Shown: one piece after another, positions 14,392 through 25,326 of the stretch
Position numbering within the stretch: the first letter of the stretch is position 1
Layout of the letters: each line of letters opens with the position of its first letter
Source: Candidatus Faecalibacterium gallistercoris
Lineage (GTDB): Bacteria > Bacillota > Clostridia > Oscillospirales > Ruminococcaceae
Direction: 5' to 3'
Assembly (NCBI GenBank): GCA_019116585.1
Contig: DXBJ01000033.1
Coordinates: forward strand, 1-48,512
Length of the DNA: 48,512 nucleotides
Position numbers and translations under genes: made by a program
The notes under the pieces: model-generated
The model's input: the letters and a program-made list of their open reading frames with translations, nothing else
What the model was told of the DNA's origin: nothing
Database searches by the model: none

Positions 14392-16407
14392 ATGAACGCA
14401 AACTTTGAAATCAGCCGCCGTTCGTTCCTGAAGGGCGCTGGCGCTGTGGGTGCTGCCGGCCTGCTGGCAGCCTGCGGCGGCTCCAGCTCCAGCACGGGCA
14501 GCACCGCCACTTCCGGCGCTGCTTCCGCCCCCGCTGCCAGCAACGGCGGCGCCCCTCTGAGCGAGTACTACACCTGGGAGAGCAACGTCCGTGAGCTGGA
14601 GGAGTGGAACGTCCTGCACAGCCAGGATGCCTCCGACTTCAACGTCCTGACCAACCTGGTGGACGGCCTGCTGAGCTCTGACCCCTACGGCAAGCCGGTG
14701 GCTGCCATCGCCGAGAGCTGGGAGCACAACGAGGACGCTTCGGTCTGGACCTTCCACCTGCGCGACGATGTGGACTGGTGCGACGTCAACGGCAACGTCA
14801 CGGGCCACATCACCTCCAAGGACTTCCTGGTGGGCTGCGAGTGGGTCATCAACCAGTACAAGAATGAGGCTTTCAACACCTCCATGCCCCTGCAGAACGT
14901 CCTGAACGCCGAGGAGTACTACAACCACACCGTCGAGCTGGGCGACGCCGCCGCCGACCTGACCTACCAGGATATGCTCGACTTCGGCGTGGGCATCGAG
15001 GCTCCCGATGACTACACCCTGGTGTTCACCTGCAAGAATCCCTGCCCCTACTTCGACACCGTTGCAGGTTATGTCAGCTTCTACCCCGCTTCCGAGGACC
15101 TCATCAACCAGCTGGGCATCGACGGCTTCCGCTATGCCACCCAGCTTGAGATGTGGTACTGCGGCCCGTACCTGATCGAGGAGTACGTCAACCGCAACAC
15201 CAAGAGCTTCATCCCCAACCCCACCTGGTACGGCGCCGACGACCACAGCCGCTTTGAGCGCGTCGTCGTCACCATGCTGACCGACCAGGTGGTGGGCTAC
15301 CAGCTGTACCAGAACCGCGAGCTGGACGAGATCGACCTGACCGAGTCTACCATCACCACCATCACCAACGATCCCAACCACGAGTACGCCGACCAGCTGT
15401 GCGAAAAGCGCCCCAAGAAGTACAGCTACCAGTTCCACTTCAACTTTGAGCGCTTCAACGACGACGGCACCCCCGACGACAACTGGAACAAGGCCGTGGC
15501 CAACGAGGCCTTCCGCCGCTGCATGCTGGAGGGTCTGGACCTGACCACCTACTACGCCCGCACCAACGCCATCAACCCCCTGAAGTGCGAGAACGACTTC
15601 TACACCATGCAGGGCGTCTGCTACAACACCAGCGGCAAGGACTACACCGAGCTGGTGCGTGAGCGGATGGGCTACGGCCAGTACGACGGCGAGACCATGG
15701 TCCGTACCCGTGGCGCAGACATCGCCGCCCTCAAGCAGCAGGCGATGGACGAGCTGAGCGCCATCGGCGTCACCTTCCCCGTCCACTGCTACTATCCCAT
15801 CCTGTCCGGCAACACCACCCAGCAGGACAGCGCCGTCGTGCTGCGTCAGTGCTTCACCGACAGCCTGGGCGACGACTTTATCGTCTTGGATGTTGTCGAG
15901 TACGTTTCTTCCATCACCCAGGAGATCATCAACGCCCACAAGCACAGCATCGTGCAGAACGGCTGGGGCGCTGACTTCGGCGATCCCATCAACTTCCTGG
16001 GCCAGGAGATCCTGCACGACGACAACGCCTACTACGCCATGAACTATGGCTTCATCGGCAAGATCGTCAAGGAAGGCTCTACCTCCGACTGGCAGTCCGA
16101 CGTGGTCGCCAAGTTTGAGGAGTTCACCACCATGGTCAACGACGCCAGCGCCATCGTGGACGACATCGACGCCCGCTACGACGCCTTTGCCGACGCCGAG
16201 GCCTATATGCTGCAGCACGCGCTGACCATGCCCGCCGTCTATGAAGTGTCGTGGTGCCTGACCCACGCCAACGAATACTCCAAAATCAACGCCATGTACG
16301 GCATCTTCAACTACAAGTACGTTGACTGGGAGACCTCCGAGGAAGCCTATACCACGGAGCAGTATGAAGAGTTTGCTGCGGCTTTTAACGCAGCCATGCA
16401 GGCTTAA
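14392..16407 (+). CDS. oppA: Peptide/nickel-type ABC transporter substrate-binding lipoprotein
   Basis: 671 residues, long for the SBP_bac_5 family (usually 500-600). The signal peptide has a consensus twin-arginine motif (SRRSFLKG, residues 8-15) and a lipobox LLAAC with Cys28, so the mature protein is lipid-anchored. A Ser/Thr/Ala linker follows. SBP_bac_5 hallmarks include the LVDGLLSSDPYGKPVAAIAE region, SWEHNEDASVWTFHLRDDVDW and TSKDFLVGCEWVINQ. It captures oligopeptides or similar ligands outside the cell and delivers them to the permease pair encoded next. The permease start overlaps its stop by one base (TAATG). The ligand is not deducible from sequence. Confidence 0.93.
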   Translation: MNANFEISRRSFLKGAGAVGAAGLLAACGGSSSSTGSTATSGAASAPAASNGGAPLSEYYTWESNVRELEEWNVLHSQDASDFNVLTNLVDGLLSSDPYGKPVAAIAESWEHNEDASVWTFHLRDDVDWCDVNGNVTGHITSKDFLVGCEWVINQYKNEAFNTSMPLQNVLNAEEYYNHTVELGDAAADLTYQDMLDFGVGIEAPDDYTLVFTCKNPCPYFDTVAGYVSFYPASEDLINQLGIDGFRYATQLEMWYCGPYLIEEYVNRNTKSFIPNPTWYGADDHSRFERVVVTMLTDQVVGYQLYQNRELDEIDLTESTITTITNDPNHEYADQLCEKRPKKYSYQFHFNFERFNDDGTPDDNWNKAVANEAFRRCMLEGLDLTTYYARTNAINPLKCENDFYTMQGVCYNTSGKDYTELVRERMGYGQYDGETMVRTRGADIAALKQQAMDELSAIGVTFPVHCYYPILSGNTTQQDSAVVLRQCFTDSLGDDFIVLDVVEYVSSITQEIINAHKHSIVQNGWGADFGDPINFLGQEILHDDNAYYAMNYGFIGKIVKEGSTSDWQSDVVAKFEEFTTMVNDASAIVDDIDARYDAFADAEAYMLQHALTMPAVYEVSWCLTHANEYSKINAMYGIFNYKYVDWETSEEAYTTEQYEEFAAAFNAAMQA

Positions 16408-17357
16408 TGCTGAAATATACCGTTAAACGGCTGCTGCAGTCGTTTATCACCATTTTGATCGCCGTCACCGTCGTCTTCCTGCTGATGCGGATGCTGCCCA
16501 CGGACTACTACTTCACTGAAGATCAGCTGATGAAGTTTACCCCGGAGCAGAAAGAAGCAGCTCTGGAAGCCGCCGGTTTGCTCGACCCCATCGGCGAACA
16601 GCTGGTCCGTTTTTATGGGCAGTTGCTCCACCTGGACTTTGGTACCTCGCGGAGAATTCAAAACGGCATGGCTGTTACCCGGGTCATCGGCGACCGGATG
16701 GGTGTCTCTTTGCGCCTGGGCGCGATCGCGTTCTGCATCTCGTGGATCTGCGGCATCATCATCGGCGTTGTTCAGGCTGCCTTCAAGGGCAAGCTGCCTG
16801 ACTGGCTGGGTACCGCTTATACCGTGGTGGTCAATGCAGTGCCGGCGCTGGTCATGTACTCGCTGGTGCTGGTCATAGGCTCGACGGTGTTCGGGTTCCC
16901 GACCCTGTACTCCACCCGCAATGTGGGGCCGTCCAGCGTGCTGCCGGTCATCTGCCTGTCCCTGTCTTCCACCGCAGGTTATGCGCTGTGGATGCGCCGG
17001 TATATGGTGGACGAGCTGACGCGGGACTATATCAAGCTGGCCAAGGTCAAGGGCCTGAGCTACAGCCAGATCATGTTCCGGCATGTGCTGCGCAACGCGC
17101 TGGTGCCCATGGTCCAGTTCATCCCCCAGTCCCTGCTGCTGACCATCAGCGGCTCGCTGCTGATGGAGTCGTTCTTCTCGGTACCCGGCATGGGCCCCCT
17201 GCTGACCGACGCCGTCCGCCGCTACGACACCAGCGTCGTGCAGACCCTGGTCATGTTCTACGCTGCGCTGAGCATCGTGGGCATCTTCCTGGGCGACATC
17301 CTGATGATGCTGGTCGACCCGCGCATCACCATTGCAGAGAAAGGGGGTAGCCGCTGA
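16407..17357 (+). CDS. oppB: ABC transporter permease (OppB/DppB type)
   Basis: 316 residues. The N-terminus MLKYTVKRLLQSFITILIAV is the typical first helix of DppB/OppB proteins, followed by a large extracytoplasmic loop and five further helices. The coupling (EAA) loop reads ELTRDYIKLAKVKGLSYSQI, then MFRHVLRNALVP, which contacts the ATPases. It pairs with the next gene to form the transmembrane channel. It is translationally coupled at both ends (one-base overlap with oppA, ATGA-type overlap with oppC). Confidence 0.95.
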   Translation: MLKYTVKRLLQSFITILIAVTVVFLLMRMLPTDYYFTEDQLMKFTPEQKEAALEAAGLLDPIGEQLVRFYGQLLHLDFGTSRRIQNGMAVTRVIGDRMGVSLRLGAIAFCISWICGIIIGVVQAAFKGKLPDWLGTAYTVVVNAVPALVMYSLVLVIGSTVFGFPTLYSTRNVGPSSVLPVICLSLSSTAGYALWMRRYMVDELTRDYIKLAKVKGLSYSQIMFRHVLRNALVPMVQFIPQSLLLTISGSLLMESFFSVPGMGPLLTDAVRRYDTSVVQTLVMFYAALSIVGIFLGDILMMLVDPRITIAEKGGSR

Positions 17358-18298
17358 TGGCCAAAGCATCGGATTTTGCGGGCAAAAAGGACGACGAGCT
17401 GTTTTATCTCGTCGATTATTCGCCCGAAGAGGCCGAGCGCATCGGTTACTCCAACTATTCCTACTGGGGCTCGGTGGTCAAGAACTTTTTGAAGAACAAG
17501 ATTGCAGTTTTCTGCATGATCGTGTTCTTGGTACTGGTGATCTTCTCTTTTGTGGCTCTTGCCATTGGCAAGTACAGCTATGAAGAACTGGTCCCCTATT
17601 CCTCCACCTCGTTCCAGAGCCCCAACGGGGAGTTCTGGTTCGGCACCGACAACCTGGGCCAGGACTACTGGTGCCAGGTGTGGTATGCCACCCAGGTGTC
17701 CATCCGTCTGGCCCTGATCGTCGCTGTGGGCGAGTGCATCGTGGGCGTCATTTTCGGCCTGATCTGGGGCTATGTCCGCAAGCTGGACCGCCTGTTCACC
17801 GAAATTTACAACCTGCTGGACAGCGTGCCCTATATCATCTATATGACCCTGATCGCCCTGATGGTGGGCCAGAGCTTTACCATCATGGCGGTGTCGATGA
17901 TCTTCATCGGCTGGTTCCAGACGGCGCGCCGGGTGCGCAACATGGTGTTCATGTACCGCGACCGGGAGTATAACCTGGCTTCCCGGTGCCTGGGCACCCC
18001 GCTGTGGCGTGTCCTGACCAAGAACATCCTGCCTTACCTGGTGTCGGTCATCATCCTGCAGACGGCGCTGAACATCCCCTACACCATCAACATGGAGTCC
18101 ACCCTGTCCTACCTGGGCCTGGGCCTGGGCATCGACACGCCGTCCCTGGGCCTGCTGCTGGCCAAGGTGCGCACCTTCTTCCTGGATTATCCGTACCTGC
18201 TGATCTTCCCCGCGTCCATCGTGTCCATCATTTCGATCTCGTTCTATATCATGGGCAACGCCTTCTCGGACGCGGCCGACCCGCGCAATCACGTTTAA
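17357..18298 (+). CDS. oppC: ABC transporter permease (OppC/DppC type)
   Basis: 313 residues. An N-terminal cytoplasmic extension of about 45 residues is followed by helix KIAVFCMIVFLVLVIFSFVA and the OppC_N plus BPD_transp_1 domains. FWFGTDNLGQDYWCQVWYAT is the family signature (GTD..G.D). The EAA loop is MFMYRDREYNLASRCLGTPL. The end, GNAFSDAADPRNHV, is the conserved DALDPR-type C-terminus. The start ATG overlaps the oppB stop. Confidence 0.95.
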   Translation: MAKASDFAGKKDDELFYLVDYSPEEAERIGYSNYSYWGSVVKNFLKNKIAVFCMIVFLVLVIFSFVALAIGKYSYEELVPYSSTSFQSPNGEFWFGTDNLGQDYWCQVWYATQVSIRLALIVAVGECIVGVIFGLIWGYVRKLDRLFTEIYNLLDSVPYIIYMTLIALMVGQSFTIMAVSMIFIGWFQTARRVRNMVFMYRDREYNLASRCLGTPLWRVLTKNILPYLVSVIILQTALNIPYTINMESTLSYLGLGLGIDTPSLGLLLAKVRTFFLDYPYLLIFPASIVSIISISFYIMGNAFSDAADPRNHV

Positions 18299-18311
18299 GG
18301 AGAGATAAAAC

Positions 18312-19358
18312 ATGGAAAAGAAAGCGATTATCTCTGCCCGCGACGTGGAGATCCAGTTCAGCCTGCGCGGCCGGACCCTGAAGGCCATCCGCAAGTGCTC
18401 CCTCGACCTGTACGAGGGCGAGACGCTGGCCATCGTGGGCGAGTCGGGCTCGGGCAAGAGCGTGTTCACCAAGACCTTTGTGGGCATGCTGGACATCAAC
18501 GGCAAGATCACCGGCGGCACCATCCTGTATGAGGGCCGCGACATGGCCAAGTTCACCGAAAAGGACTGGCTGGGCGTGCGCGGCAAGAAGATCTCGATGG
18601 TGATGCAGGACCCCATGACCAGCCTGAACCCCCTGAAAAAGATCGGCAAGCAGATCCAGGAGAGCATCGAGCATCACCAGGGCCTGAAGGGCGAAGCCGC
18701 CAAAAAGGCCGCCATCGAGATGCTGGGCAAGGTCGGCATCCCCGACCCCGAGCGCCGGTATGAGCAGTACCCCCACGAGTTCTCGGGCGGTATGCGCCAG
18801 CGCGTGGTCATCGCCATTGCGGCGGCCTGCAAGCCCCAGGTGCTGATCTGCGACGAGCCCACCACCGCCCTGGATGTGACCATCCAGGCCCAGATCCTGC
18901 AGCTGATCCGCGATCTGCAGAAGGAACTGGGGATGTCGGTCATCTACATCACCCATGACCTGGGTGTTGTGGCCAACGTGGCCGACCGTGTGGCCGTCAT
19001 GTACGCAGGCCAGATCGTGGAGTACGGCACCGTGGAAGAGATCTTCTACGACGCATGGCACCCCTACACCTGGGCCCTGCTGCAGGCTCTGCCGCAGCTG
19101 GGCGTCAAGGGCGAGCAGCTGCCCACCATCGACGGCACCCCGCCCAACCTGTTCAACGACATCCACGGCGACGCCTTTGCTCCCCGCAACAAGAAGGCCC
19201 TGGCCATTGACTTTGTCAAGGAGCCGCCCTTCTTCGATGTGTCGCCCACCCACGCCGCCAAGACCTGGTATCTGGACCCCCGGGCGCCCAAGATCGAGCG
19301 CCCCCACTCGATCCAGAACCTGCGCAAGAAAATGATGGAGGACCACGCCAATGGCTGA
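18312..19358 (+). CDS. oppD: ABC transporter ATP-binding protein (OppD/DppD type)
   Basis: 348 residues. Walker A is GESGSGKSV, the Q-loop [12 protein letters not shown], the signature [12 protein letters not shown], Walker [13 protein letters not shown], and the switch ITHDLGVV. The C-terminal oligo_HPY extension lacks the four-Cys iron-sulfur pattern of some OppD proteins. AAGGAGA precedes ATG 18312 by 6 bases. It hydrolyses ATP with OppF to drive import. The next gene overlaps its end by 8 bases. Confidence 0.95.
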   Translation: MEKKAIISARDVEIQFSLRGRTLKAIRKCSLDLYEGETLAIVGESGSGKSVFTKTFVGMLDINGKITGGTILYEGRDMAKFTEKDWLGVRGKKISMVMQDPMTSLNPLKKIGKQIQESIEHHQGLKGEAAKKAAIEMLGKVGIPDPERRYEQYPHEFSGGMRQRVVIAIAAACKPQVLICDEPTTALDVTIQAQILQLIRDLQKELGMSVIYITHDLGVVANVADRVAVMYAGQIVEYGTVEEIFYDAWHPYTWALLQALPQLGVKGEQLPTIDGTPPNLFNDIHGDAFAPRNKKALAIDFVKEPPFFDVSPTHAAKTWYLDPRAPKIERPHSIQNLRKKMMEDHANG

Positions 19359-20295
19359 AAGAGAAAAGCTCATTGAACTGAAGGACCTCCAGATCTCCTT
19401 CGGCACGGGGCGCAAGAAGTTCGTGGCCGTTGACCACGTCAACTTCGACATCTACAAGGGCGAGACGTTCTCCCTGGTGGGCGAGTCGGGCTCGGGCAAG
19501 ACCACCATCGGCCGTGCCATCACCCGCATCAACCCCACTTCCGGGGGCGAGATCCTGTTCAAGGGCCGCAAGATCAACGGCAAGATCCCCAAGGAGCTGG
19601 ACCAGGAGGTCATCCGCAAGTGCCAGATGATCTTCCAGGACCCCATGGCCAGTCTGAACGAGCGGGCCAAGGTGGAGTATATCATCGCCGAGGGCCTGCT
19701 GAACTTCCACCTCTACAAGGACCAGCACGACCTGCACGAAAAGGTCATGGCGGCCCTGCACGAGGTGGGCCTGCTGCCGGAGTTTGCCTCCCGCTTCCCC
19801 CACGAGTTTTCGGGCGGGCAGCGGCAGCGCATCGGCATCGCGCGGGCCCTGATCATGGAGCCGGAGTTCATCGTGGCGGACGAGCCCATCTCGGCGCTGG
19901 ATGTTTCCATCCGCGCCCAGGTGCTCAACCTGCTGAACAACCTCAAGGCCTCCCGCGGGCTGACCTATCTGTTCATCGCCCACGACCTGTCGGTGGTCCG
20001 CTTCATCTCGGACCGCATCGCCGTCATCAGCAAGGGCCGCATCGTGGAGCTGGCCGGGACGGAAGAGCTCTTCCGCCACCCCCTGCACCCCTACACCAAG
20101 GCTCTGCTGTCGGCGGTGCCCATCCCGGACCCCGCCCTGGAAAAGAAAAAGCGCCTGCTGGTGTACGATCCCTCCGTCCATGATTACTCGGTGGACAAGC
20201 CCATGTGGCAGGAGATCGCCAACGGACACTACGTCTACGGCAACCAGAAGGAGCTGGAGGGCTACCGCAAGGAATACGAGGCCCAGCGCCCGTAA
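19351..20295 (+). CDS. oppF: ABC transporter ATP-binding protein (OppF/DppF type)
   Basis: 314 residues. Walker A is GESGSGKTT, the Q-loop [16 protein letters not shown], the signature [14 protein letters not shown], Walker [13 protein letters not shown], and the switch IAHDLSVV. The oligo_HPY tail ([19 protein letters not shown]) follows. It forms the ATPase heterodimer with OppD. Last gene of the operon; a strong terminator follows after 42 bases. Confidence 0.95.
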   Translation: MAEREKLIELKDLQISFGTGRKKFVAVDHVNFDIYKGETFSLVGESGSGKTTIGRAITRINPTSGGEILFKGRKINGKIPKELDQEVIRKCQMIFQDPMASLNERAKVEYIIAEGLLNFHLYKDQHDLHEKVMAALHEVGLLPEFASRFPHEFSGGQRQRIGIARALIMEPEFIVADEPISALDVSIRAQVLNLLNNLKASRGLTYLFIAHDLSVVRFISDRIAVISKGRIVELAGTEELFRHPLHPYTKALLSAVPIPDPALEKKKRLLVYDPSVHDYSVDKPMWQEIANGHYVYGNQKELEGYRKEYEAQRP

Positions 20296-20337
20296 CTCTG
20301 CCCCCGCCTGAAAAGGCAATCCCCCGCAACGCAAAGG

Positions 20338-20378
20338 CCCCGCAGCCTGCCGGAATCCCGGCGCTGCGGGGTCTTTTT
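20338..20378 (+). terminator. Intrinsic terminator of the opp operon
   Basis: CCCCGCAGC (20338-20346) pairs with GCTGCGGGG (20363-20371), with an inner CCGG-rich stem, then TCTTTTT. Confidence 0.9.
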
Positions 20379-20388
20379 GATCCCCATA

Positions 20389-20434
20389 CAAAAGGCCCCG
20401 CGGGCTGTGTGCGTTCACACCGCCTGCGGGGCCT
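20389..20434 (-). terminator. Intrinsic terminator of the pgk-tpiA-gpmI operon
   Basis: Minus-strand AGGCCCCGC (20426-20434) and GCGGGGCCT (20393-20401) form the stem, with TTTT at 20389-20393. It lies 36 bases after the gpmI stop and back to back with the opp terminator. Confidence 0.8.
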
Positions 20435-20470
20435 CGTATTTGGATTTTTGTGCGGGAGCCAGGGCGTTCC

Positions 20471-22003
20471 TTAGCTGCGGACGATCAGGCTCTTGCCGGT
20501 CATTTCCTTGGGCTGGGGGATGCCCATCAGCTCCAGCATGGTGGGCACCAGGTCCGAAAGGACGCCGCCCTCCCGCAGCTGGAAGTCGTTGCCGGCGCCG
20601 ATCACCACACAGGGCACAGGGTTGGTGGTGTGGGCGGTGAAGGGGGTGCCGTCCTCGTTCTTCATCTTGTCGGCGTTGCCGTGGTCGGCGGTCAGGATCA
20701 CCTTGCCGCCGGCGGCCAGCACCGCGTCGATCACCTTGCCGGCACACTGGTCCACGGCCTCCACGGCCTTGACGGCAGCGTCAAACACGCCGGTGTGGCC
20801 CACCATGTCACAGTTGGCGAAGTTCAGGATGATGACGTCGTACTTGCCGCTCTCGATCCGCTTGACGCACTCCTCGGCCACTTCGGGGGCGCTCATCTCG
20901 GGCTTCAGGTCGTAGGTGGCCACCTTGGGGCTGGGGATGACGCAGCGGTCCTCGCCGGCGAAGGGCTCTTCCCGGCCGCCGTTGAAGAAGAAGGTGACGT
21001 GGGCGTACTTCTCGGTCTCGGCGATGCGCAGCTGGGTCATGCCCAGGTTGGAGATATACTCGCCCATGACGTTGGTCAGGTCCACCGGGGGATAGGCCAC
21101 CTCGCAGTTGGGCATGGTGGCGTCGTACTCGGTCATGCAGACGTAGTGGACGGGGAAGCGGCCATACCGCCGCTCGAAGCCGTTGAACTCGTCGTCCACG
21201 AAGATGCGGGTCATCTGGCGGGCGCGGTCCGGCCGGAAGTTGATGAACACCACCGTGTCCCCTTCGGCCACGCGGCCGCCCTCGCAGGTGACGCAGGGCA
21301 CCACGAACTCGTCGGTGACGCCGTTGGCATAGCTGCGCTCGATGCACTCTTTCCAGTTGCCGGCCTTCTCGCCCTCGCCGTAGACAAAGGCGGCGTAGGC
21401 TTTCTCCTCGCGGTCCCAGTTCTTGTCGCGGTCCATGGCGTAGTAGCGGCCGGTGACGGTGGCGATCTTGCCGATGCCGATGGCGTCCAGCTTGTCCTGG
21501 ACGTTCTGCAGGAAGCGCTCGCCGTCGTGGGGGTCGGTGTCGCGGCCGTCCATGATGGCATGGACGTACACGTCTTTGGCGCCCAGGGCCTTGGCCATAT
21601 CCAGCAGGCCGAACAGGTGCTCCTCATGGCTGTGGACGCCGCCGGTGCCCATCAGGCCCATGAAGTGGATGGCCTTGCCCGCGTCGATGGCCGCCTTCAT
21701 GTTGCGGACCAGGACGGGGTTCTTCTGCATCTCACCGTCCTGGATGGACTTGGTGATCAGGGTCAGCTGCTGGTAGACGATGCGGCCCGCGCCGATGTTG
21801 GTGTGGCCTACCTCCGAGTTGCCCATCTGGCCGTCGGGCAGGCCCACGCTCATCCCCGACGCACCGATGGTGACATGGGGGCAGGTGGCGAACAGGTGGT
21901 CGATATAGGGGGTCTTGGCGGCGGCGATGGCGTTGCCATAGGTCTGGTCCGGCACCCAGCCGAAGCCGTCAAGGATGCAAAGCATCATGGGTTTCTTTGC
22001 CAT
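20471..22003 (-). CDS. gpmI: 2,3-bisphosphoglycerate-independent phosphoglycerate mutase
   Basis: 510 residues, the usual size. The N-terminus has CILDGFGW with the metal-binding Asp. GQMGNSEVGHTNIGAGRIVY contains the phosphoserine nucleophile. HSHEEHLF, DGRDTDP, NFRPDRARQ, NFANCDMVGHTG and TADHGNADKM supply the remaining metal and substrate ligands. This alkaline-phosphatase-fold enzyme needs two manganese ions and interconverts 3- and 2-phosphoglycerate. It is the last gene of a glycolytic operon (pgk, tpiA, gpmI). Confidence 0.98.
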   Translation of the reverse strand: MAKKPMMLCILDGFGWVPDQTYGNAIAAAKTPYIDHLFATCPHVTIGASGMSVGLPDGQMGNSEVGHTNIGAGRIVYQQLTLITKSIQDGEMQKNPVLVRNMKAAIDAGKAIHFMGLMGTGGVHSHEEHLFGLLDMAKALGAKDVYVHAIMDGRDTDPHDGERFLQNVQDKLDAIGIGKIATVTGRYYAMDRDKNWDREEKAYAAFVYGEGEKAGNWKECIERSYANGVTDEFVVPCVTCEGGRVAEGDTVVFINFRPDRARQMTRIFVDDEFNGFERRYGRFPVHYVCMTEYDATMPNCEVAYPPVDLTNVMGEYISNLGMTQLRIAETEKYAHVTFFFNGGREEPFAGEDRCVIPSPKVATYDLKPEMSAPEVAEECVKRIESGKYDVIILNFANCDMVGHTGVFDAAVKAVEAVDQCAGKVIDAVLAAGGKVILTADHGNADKMKNEDGTPFTAHTTNPVPCVVIGAGNDFQLREGGVLSDLVPTMLELMGIPQPKEMTGKSLIVRS

Positions 22004-22046
22004 AGTTTACAAATCCTCGGTTTCTAGTTTGTCTGTTTTGCTGGGC

Positions 22047-22817
22047 TCAGCCCTTGGAGGCCGCGTTGACGATCACGGCGAAGTCGGGCGCCTTCAGGGA
22101 AGCGCCGCCGATCAGGCCGCCGTCCACGTCCTTCTTGCTTACCAGCTCGTCGCAGTTCTTGGCGTTCATGCTGCCGCCGTACTGGATGGTGGTGGCCTCG
22201 GCCACGGCCTCGCCGTACAGCTCGCCGATCACCTTGCGGATCTGGGCGCAGACCTCCTCGGCCTGGTCTGCGGTCGCGGTCTTGCCGGTGCCGATGGCCC
22301 AGACGGGCTCGTAGGCGATGACCACGTTGGCCATCTGCTCGGGGGTGACGTCCCGCAGGGCGATCTTGGTCTGCATCCGGACCAGCTCCTCGGTGACGCC
22401 CTCTTCCCGCTGCTGCAGGCTTTCGCCCACGCAGATGATGGCCTTCAGGCCGGCGTTCAGGGCGGCCAGGGCCCGCTTGTTCACGGTCTGGTCGGTCTCG
22501 GCGAAGTACTGGCGGCGCTCGGAGTGGCCCACGATGACGTACTCCACGCCCAGGTCCACCAGCATGTCGGCGCTGATCTCGCCGGTGTAGGCGCCGGACT
22601 TTTCAAAGTGGACGTTCTCGGCGCCCACGTGGATGTTGGTGCCCTTGGTCTTGGCCACGGCGGTGACCAGGTCGGTGTAGGGGGTGCAGATGACCACCTC
22701 GCAGCTGGCGTCCTTGACGGCGGGGATCAGCTCGTCGATCAGGGCAGCGGCCTCGGTGGCGGTCTTGTTCATCTTCCAGTTGCCGGCGATGATCGCCTTG
22801 CGCTTTGCTTTATCCAT
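22047..22817 (-). CDS. tpiA: Triosephosphate isomerase
   Basis: 256 residues. Substrate-binding NWKMNK is at 13-18, the catalytic His is in [12 protein letters not shown], the catalytic Glu in [16 protein letters not shown], and the phosphate loop in [11 protein letters not shown]. It interconverts dihydroxyacetone phosphate and glyceraldehyde-3-phosphate. It lies between pgk (94 bases upstream) and gpmI (43 bases downstream). Confidence 0.98.
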   Translation of the reverse strand: MDKAKRKAIIAGNWKMNKTATEAAALIDELIPAVKDASCEVVICTPYTDLVTAVAKTKGTNIHVGAENVHFEKSGAYTGEISADMLVDLGVEYVIVGHSERRQYFAETDQTVNKRALAALNAGLKAIICVGESLQQREEGVTEELVRMQTKIALRDVTPEQMANVVIAYEPVWAIGTGKTATADQAEEVCAQIRKVIGELYGEAVAEATTIQYGGSMNAKNCDELVSKKDVDGGLIGGASLKAPDFAVIVNAASKG

Positions 22818-22851
22818 CGTATGTTCTCCTTATCCTTACCTTGCCCCCAAC

Positions 22852-22882
22852 AAAAGAGTGCGGCGGCGCATGGCCGCCGCAC
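22852..22882 (-). terminator. Hairpin between pgk and tpiA (weak terminator or processing site)
   Basis: GTGCGGCGGC (22858-22867) pairs perfectly with GCCGCCGCAC (22873-22882). On the minus strand it is followed by TCTTTTG, a short and imperfect T-run. It may lower tpiA-gpmI expression relative to pgk, or stabilise the pgk mRNA 3' end. Confidence 0.6.
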
Positions 22883-22911
22883 CCGTCGCAGGCTTGTGAA
22901 ATGTGGTCGAT

Positions 22912-24120
<1,209 letters not shown>

Positions 24121-24197
24121 TGTTCTAAACTCCTCTCAAATCGTTTTACTTGCCTGAAGTGAGTTTTGCATCGTCGGGTTTCCCCGTGGATACTTCT

Positions 24198-24226
24198 ATT
24201 ATATCCAAATGCGGTGTGCAAAGCAA
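24198..24226 (-). promoter_or_regulatory. Sigma-A promoter of the pgk-tpiA-gpmI operon
   Basis: Minus-strand TTGCTT (24221-24226), a 17-base spacer and TATAAT (24198-24203, perfect -10). It gives a leader of about 70 bases. Confidence 0.85.
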
Positions 24227-24308
24227 GAAGTTCTTGCCCGGATTGTCAAAAAAGTCTCATTCTGCGGGGCAAAGGCGGGCCGCCTAAAATAAACAGCAAA
24301 AAACCATA

Positions 24309-24338
24309 TTGCCACTGCCCGGCCACCGGGGCTATAAT
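24309..24338 (+). promoter_or_regulatory. Promoter of the nucleotidyltransferase gene
   Basis: TTGCCA (24309-24314), an 18-base spacer and TATAAT (24333-24338). ATG 24381 follows after 42 bases, with an AAAGGAGG RBS at 24366-24373. Divergent from the pgk promoter, about 80 bases away. Confidence 0.75.
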
Positions 24339-24380
24339 AGGCGTATCGGATATCCCCTGCAAGCAAAGGAGGACGCTTTT

Positions 24381-25292
24381 ATGGACAAACCCGTATTGGT
24401 CGTGTTGGCTGCCGGGATGGGCAGCCGCTACGGCGGAATGAAGCAGCTCGACCCCGTGGGCCCGGGCGGGCAGATCATCATCGACTACTCGATCTACGAC
24501 GCCCGGCGCGCCGGTTTTGAAAAGGTGATCTTCATCATCCGCAAGGAGAACGAGGCCGACTTCCGGCAGGTGATCGGGGACCGGCTGTCCCACCTGATGG
24601 AGGTGGAGTACGCCTTCCAGTCGCTGGAGGACCTGCCCGCCCCCTACGCCGTGCCGGAAGGCCGGACCAAGCCCTTTGGCACCGGGCAGGCGGTGCTCAG
24701 CGCCCGGGAGCTGATCCATGGGCCCTTTGCCGTCATCAACGCGGACGACTACTACGGCCCCGAGGCCTTCCGGGTGATCTACGACTACCTGTCCACCCAC
24801 GCCGACGGCGACAAGTACCAGTACTGCATGGTGGGCTACCAGGTCAAAAACACCGTGACCGAAAACGGCAGCGTCTCCCGGGGCGTCTGCGAGGTGGGCC
24901 CGGACGGGATGCTGACCAGCGTCACCGAGCGGACCAAGATCGTCCAGGCGCCGGACGGCGTCATCCGCTACGCCGACGGCGACGCCTGGGTGGACCTGCC
25001 GGGGGACACCCTGGTCAGCATGGGCTGCTGGGGCCTGACGGCCAGTTTCATGCAGGAGGCGCAGGCGCGGTTCTCCGCCTTCCTGGCCGGGAACCTGCCC
25101 ACCAATCCCCTCAAGTGCGAGTATTTCCTGCCCACCATCGTCTCCGACCTGATCGCAGACGGCAAGGCCCAGGTCAAAATGCTGCACAGCCACGACAAAT
25201 GGTACGGCGTCACCTACCGGGAGGACAAGCCCGGCGTGGTGGCGGCCCTGGCCCGCCTGACCGAGGAGGGCGTCTACCCCAAGACCTTCTGA
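24381..25292 (+). CDS. Sugar-phosphate nucleotidyltransferase family protein
   Basis: 303 residues. The N-terminal VVLAAGMGSRYGGMKQLDPV is the nucleotide-binding G-x-G-x-R motif of NTP_transferase proteins. GTGQAVLSARELI and NADDYYGPEAF (metal-binding Asp pair) follow. It would transfer a nucleotidyl group to a sugar phosphate. It lacks the left-handed beta-helix of GlmU and the canonical RmlA/GalU C-terminus, so the sugar is unknown. Between about 150 and 200 it contains GYQVKNTVTENGSVSRGVCE, typical of a GT-A family widespread in Firmicutes and usually left as NTP_transferase family. It is divergent from pgk and convergent with the MutS-like gene. Confidence 0.88.
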   Translation: MDKPVLVVLAAGMGSRYGGMKQLDPVGPGGQIIIDYSIYDARRAGFEKVIFIIRKENEADFRQVIGDRLSHLMEVEYAFQSLEDLPAPYAVPEGRTKPFGTGQAVLSARELIHGPFAVINADDYYGPEAFRVIYDYLSTHADGDKYQYCMVGYQVKNTVTENGSVSRGVCEVGPDGMLTSVTERTKIVQAPDGVIRYADGDAWVDLPGDTLVSMGCWGLTASFMQEAQARFSAFLAGNLPTNPLKCEYFLPTIVSDLIADGKAQVKMLHSHDKWYGVTYREDKPGVVAALARLTEEGVYPKTF

Positions 25293-25326
25293 TCCCCCGC
25301 CTGTTTCCCGCCTGTGCGCCGGCCGC

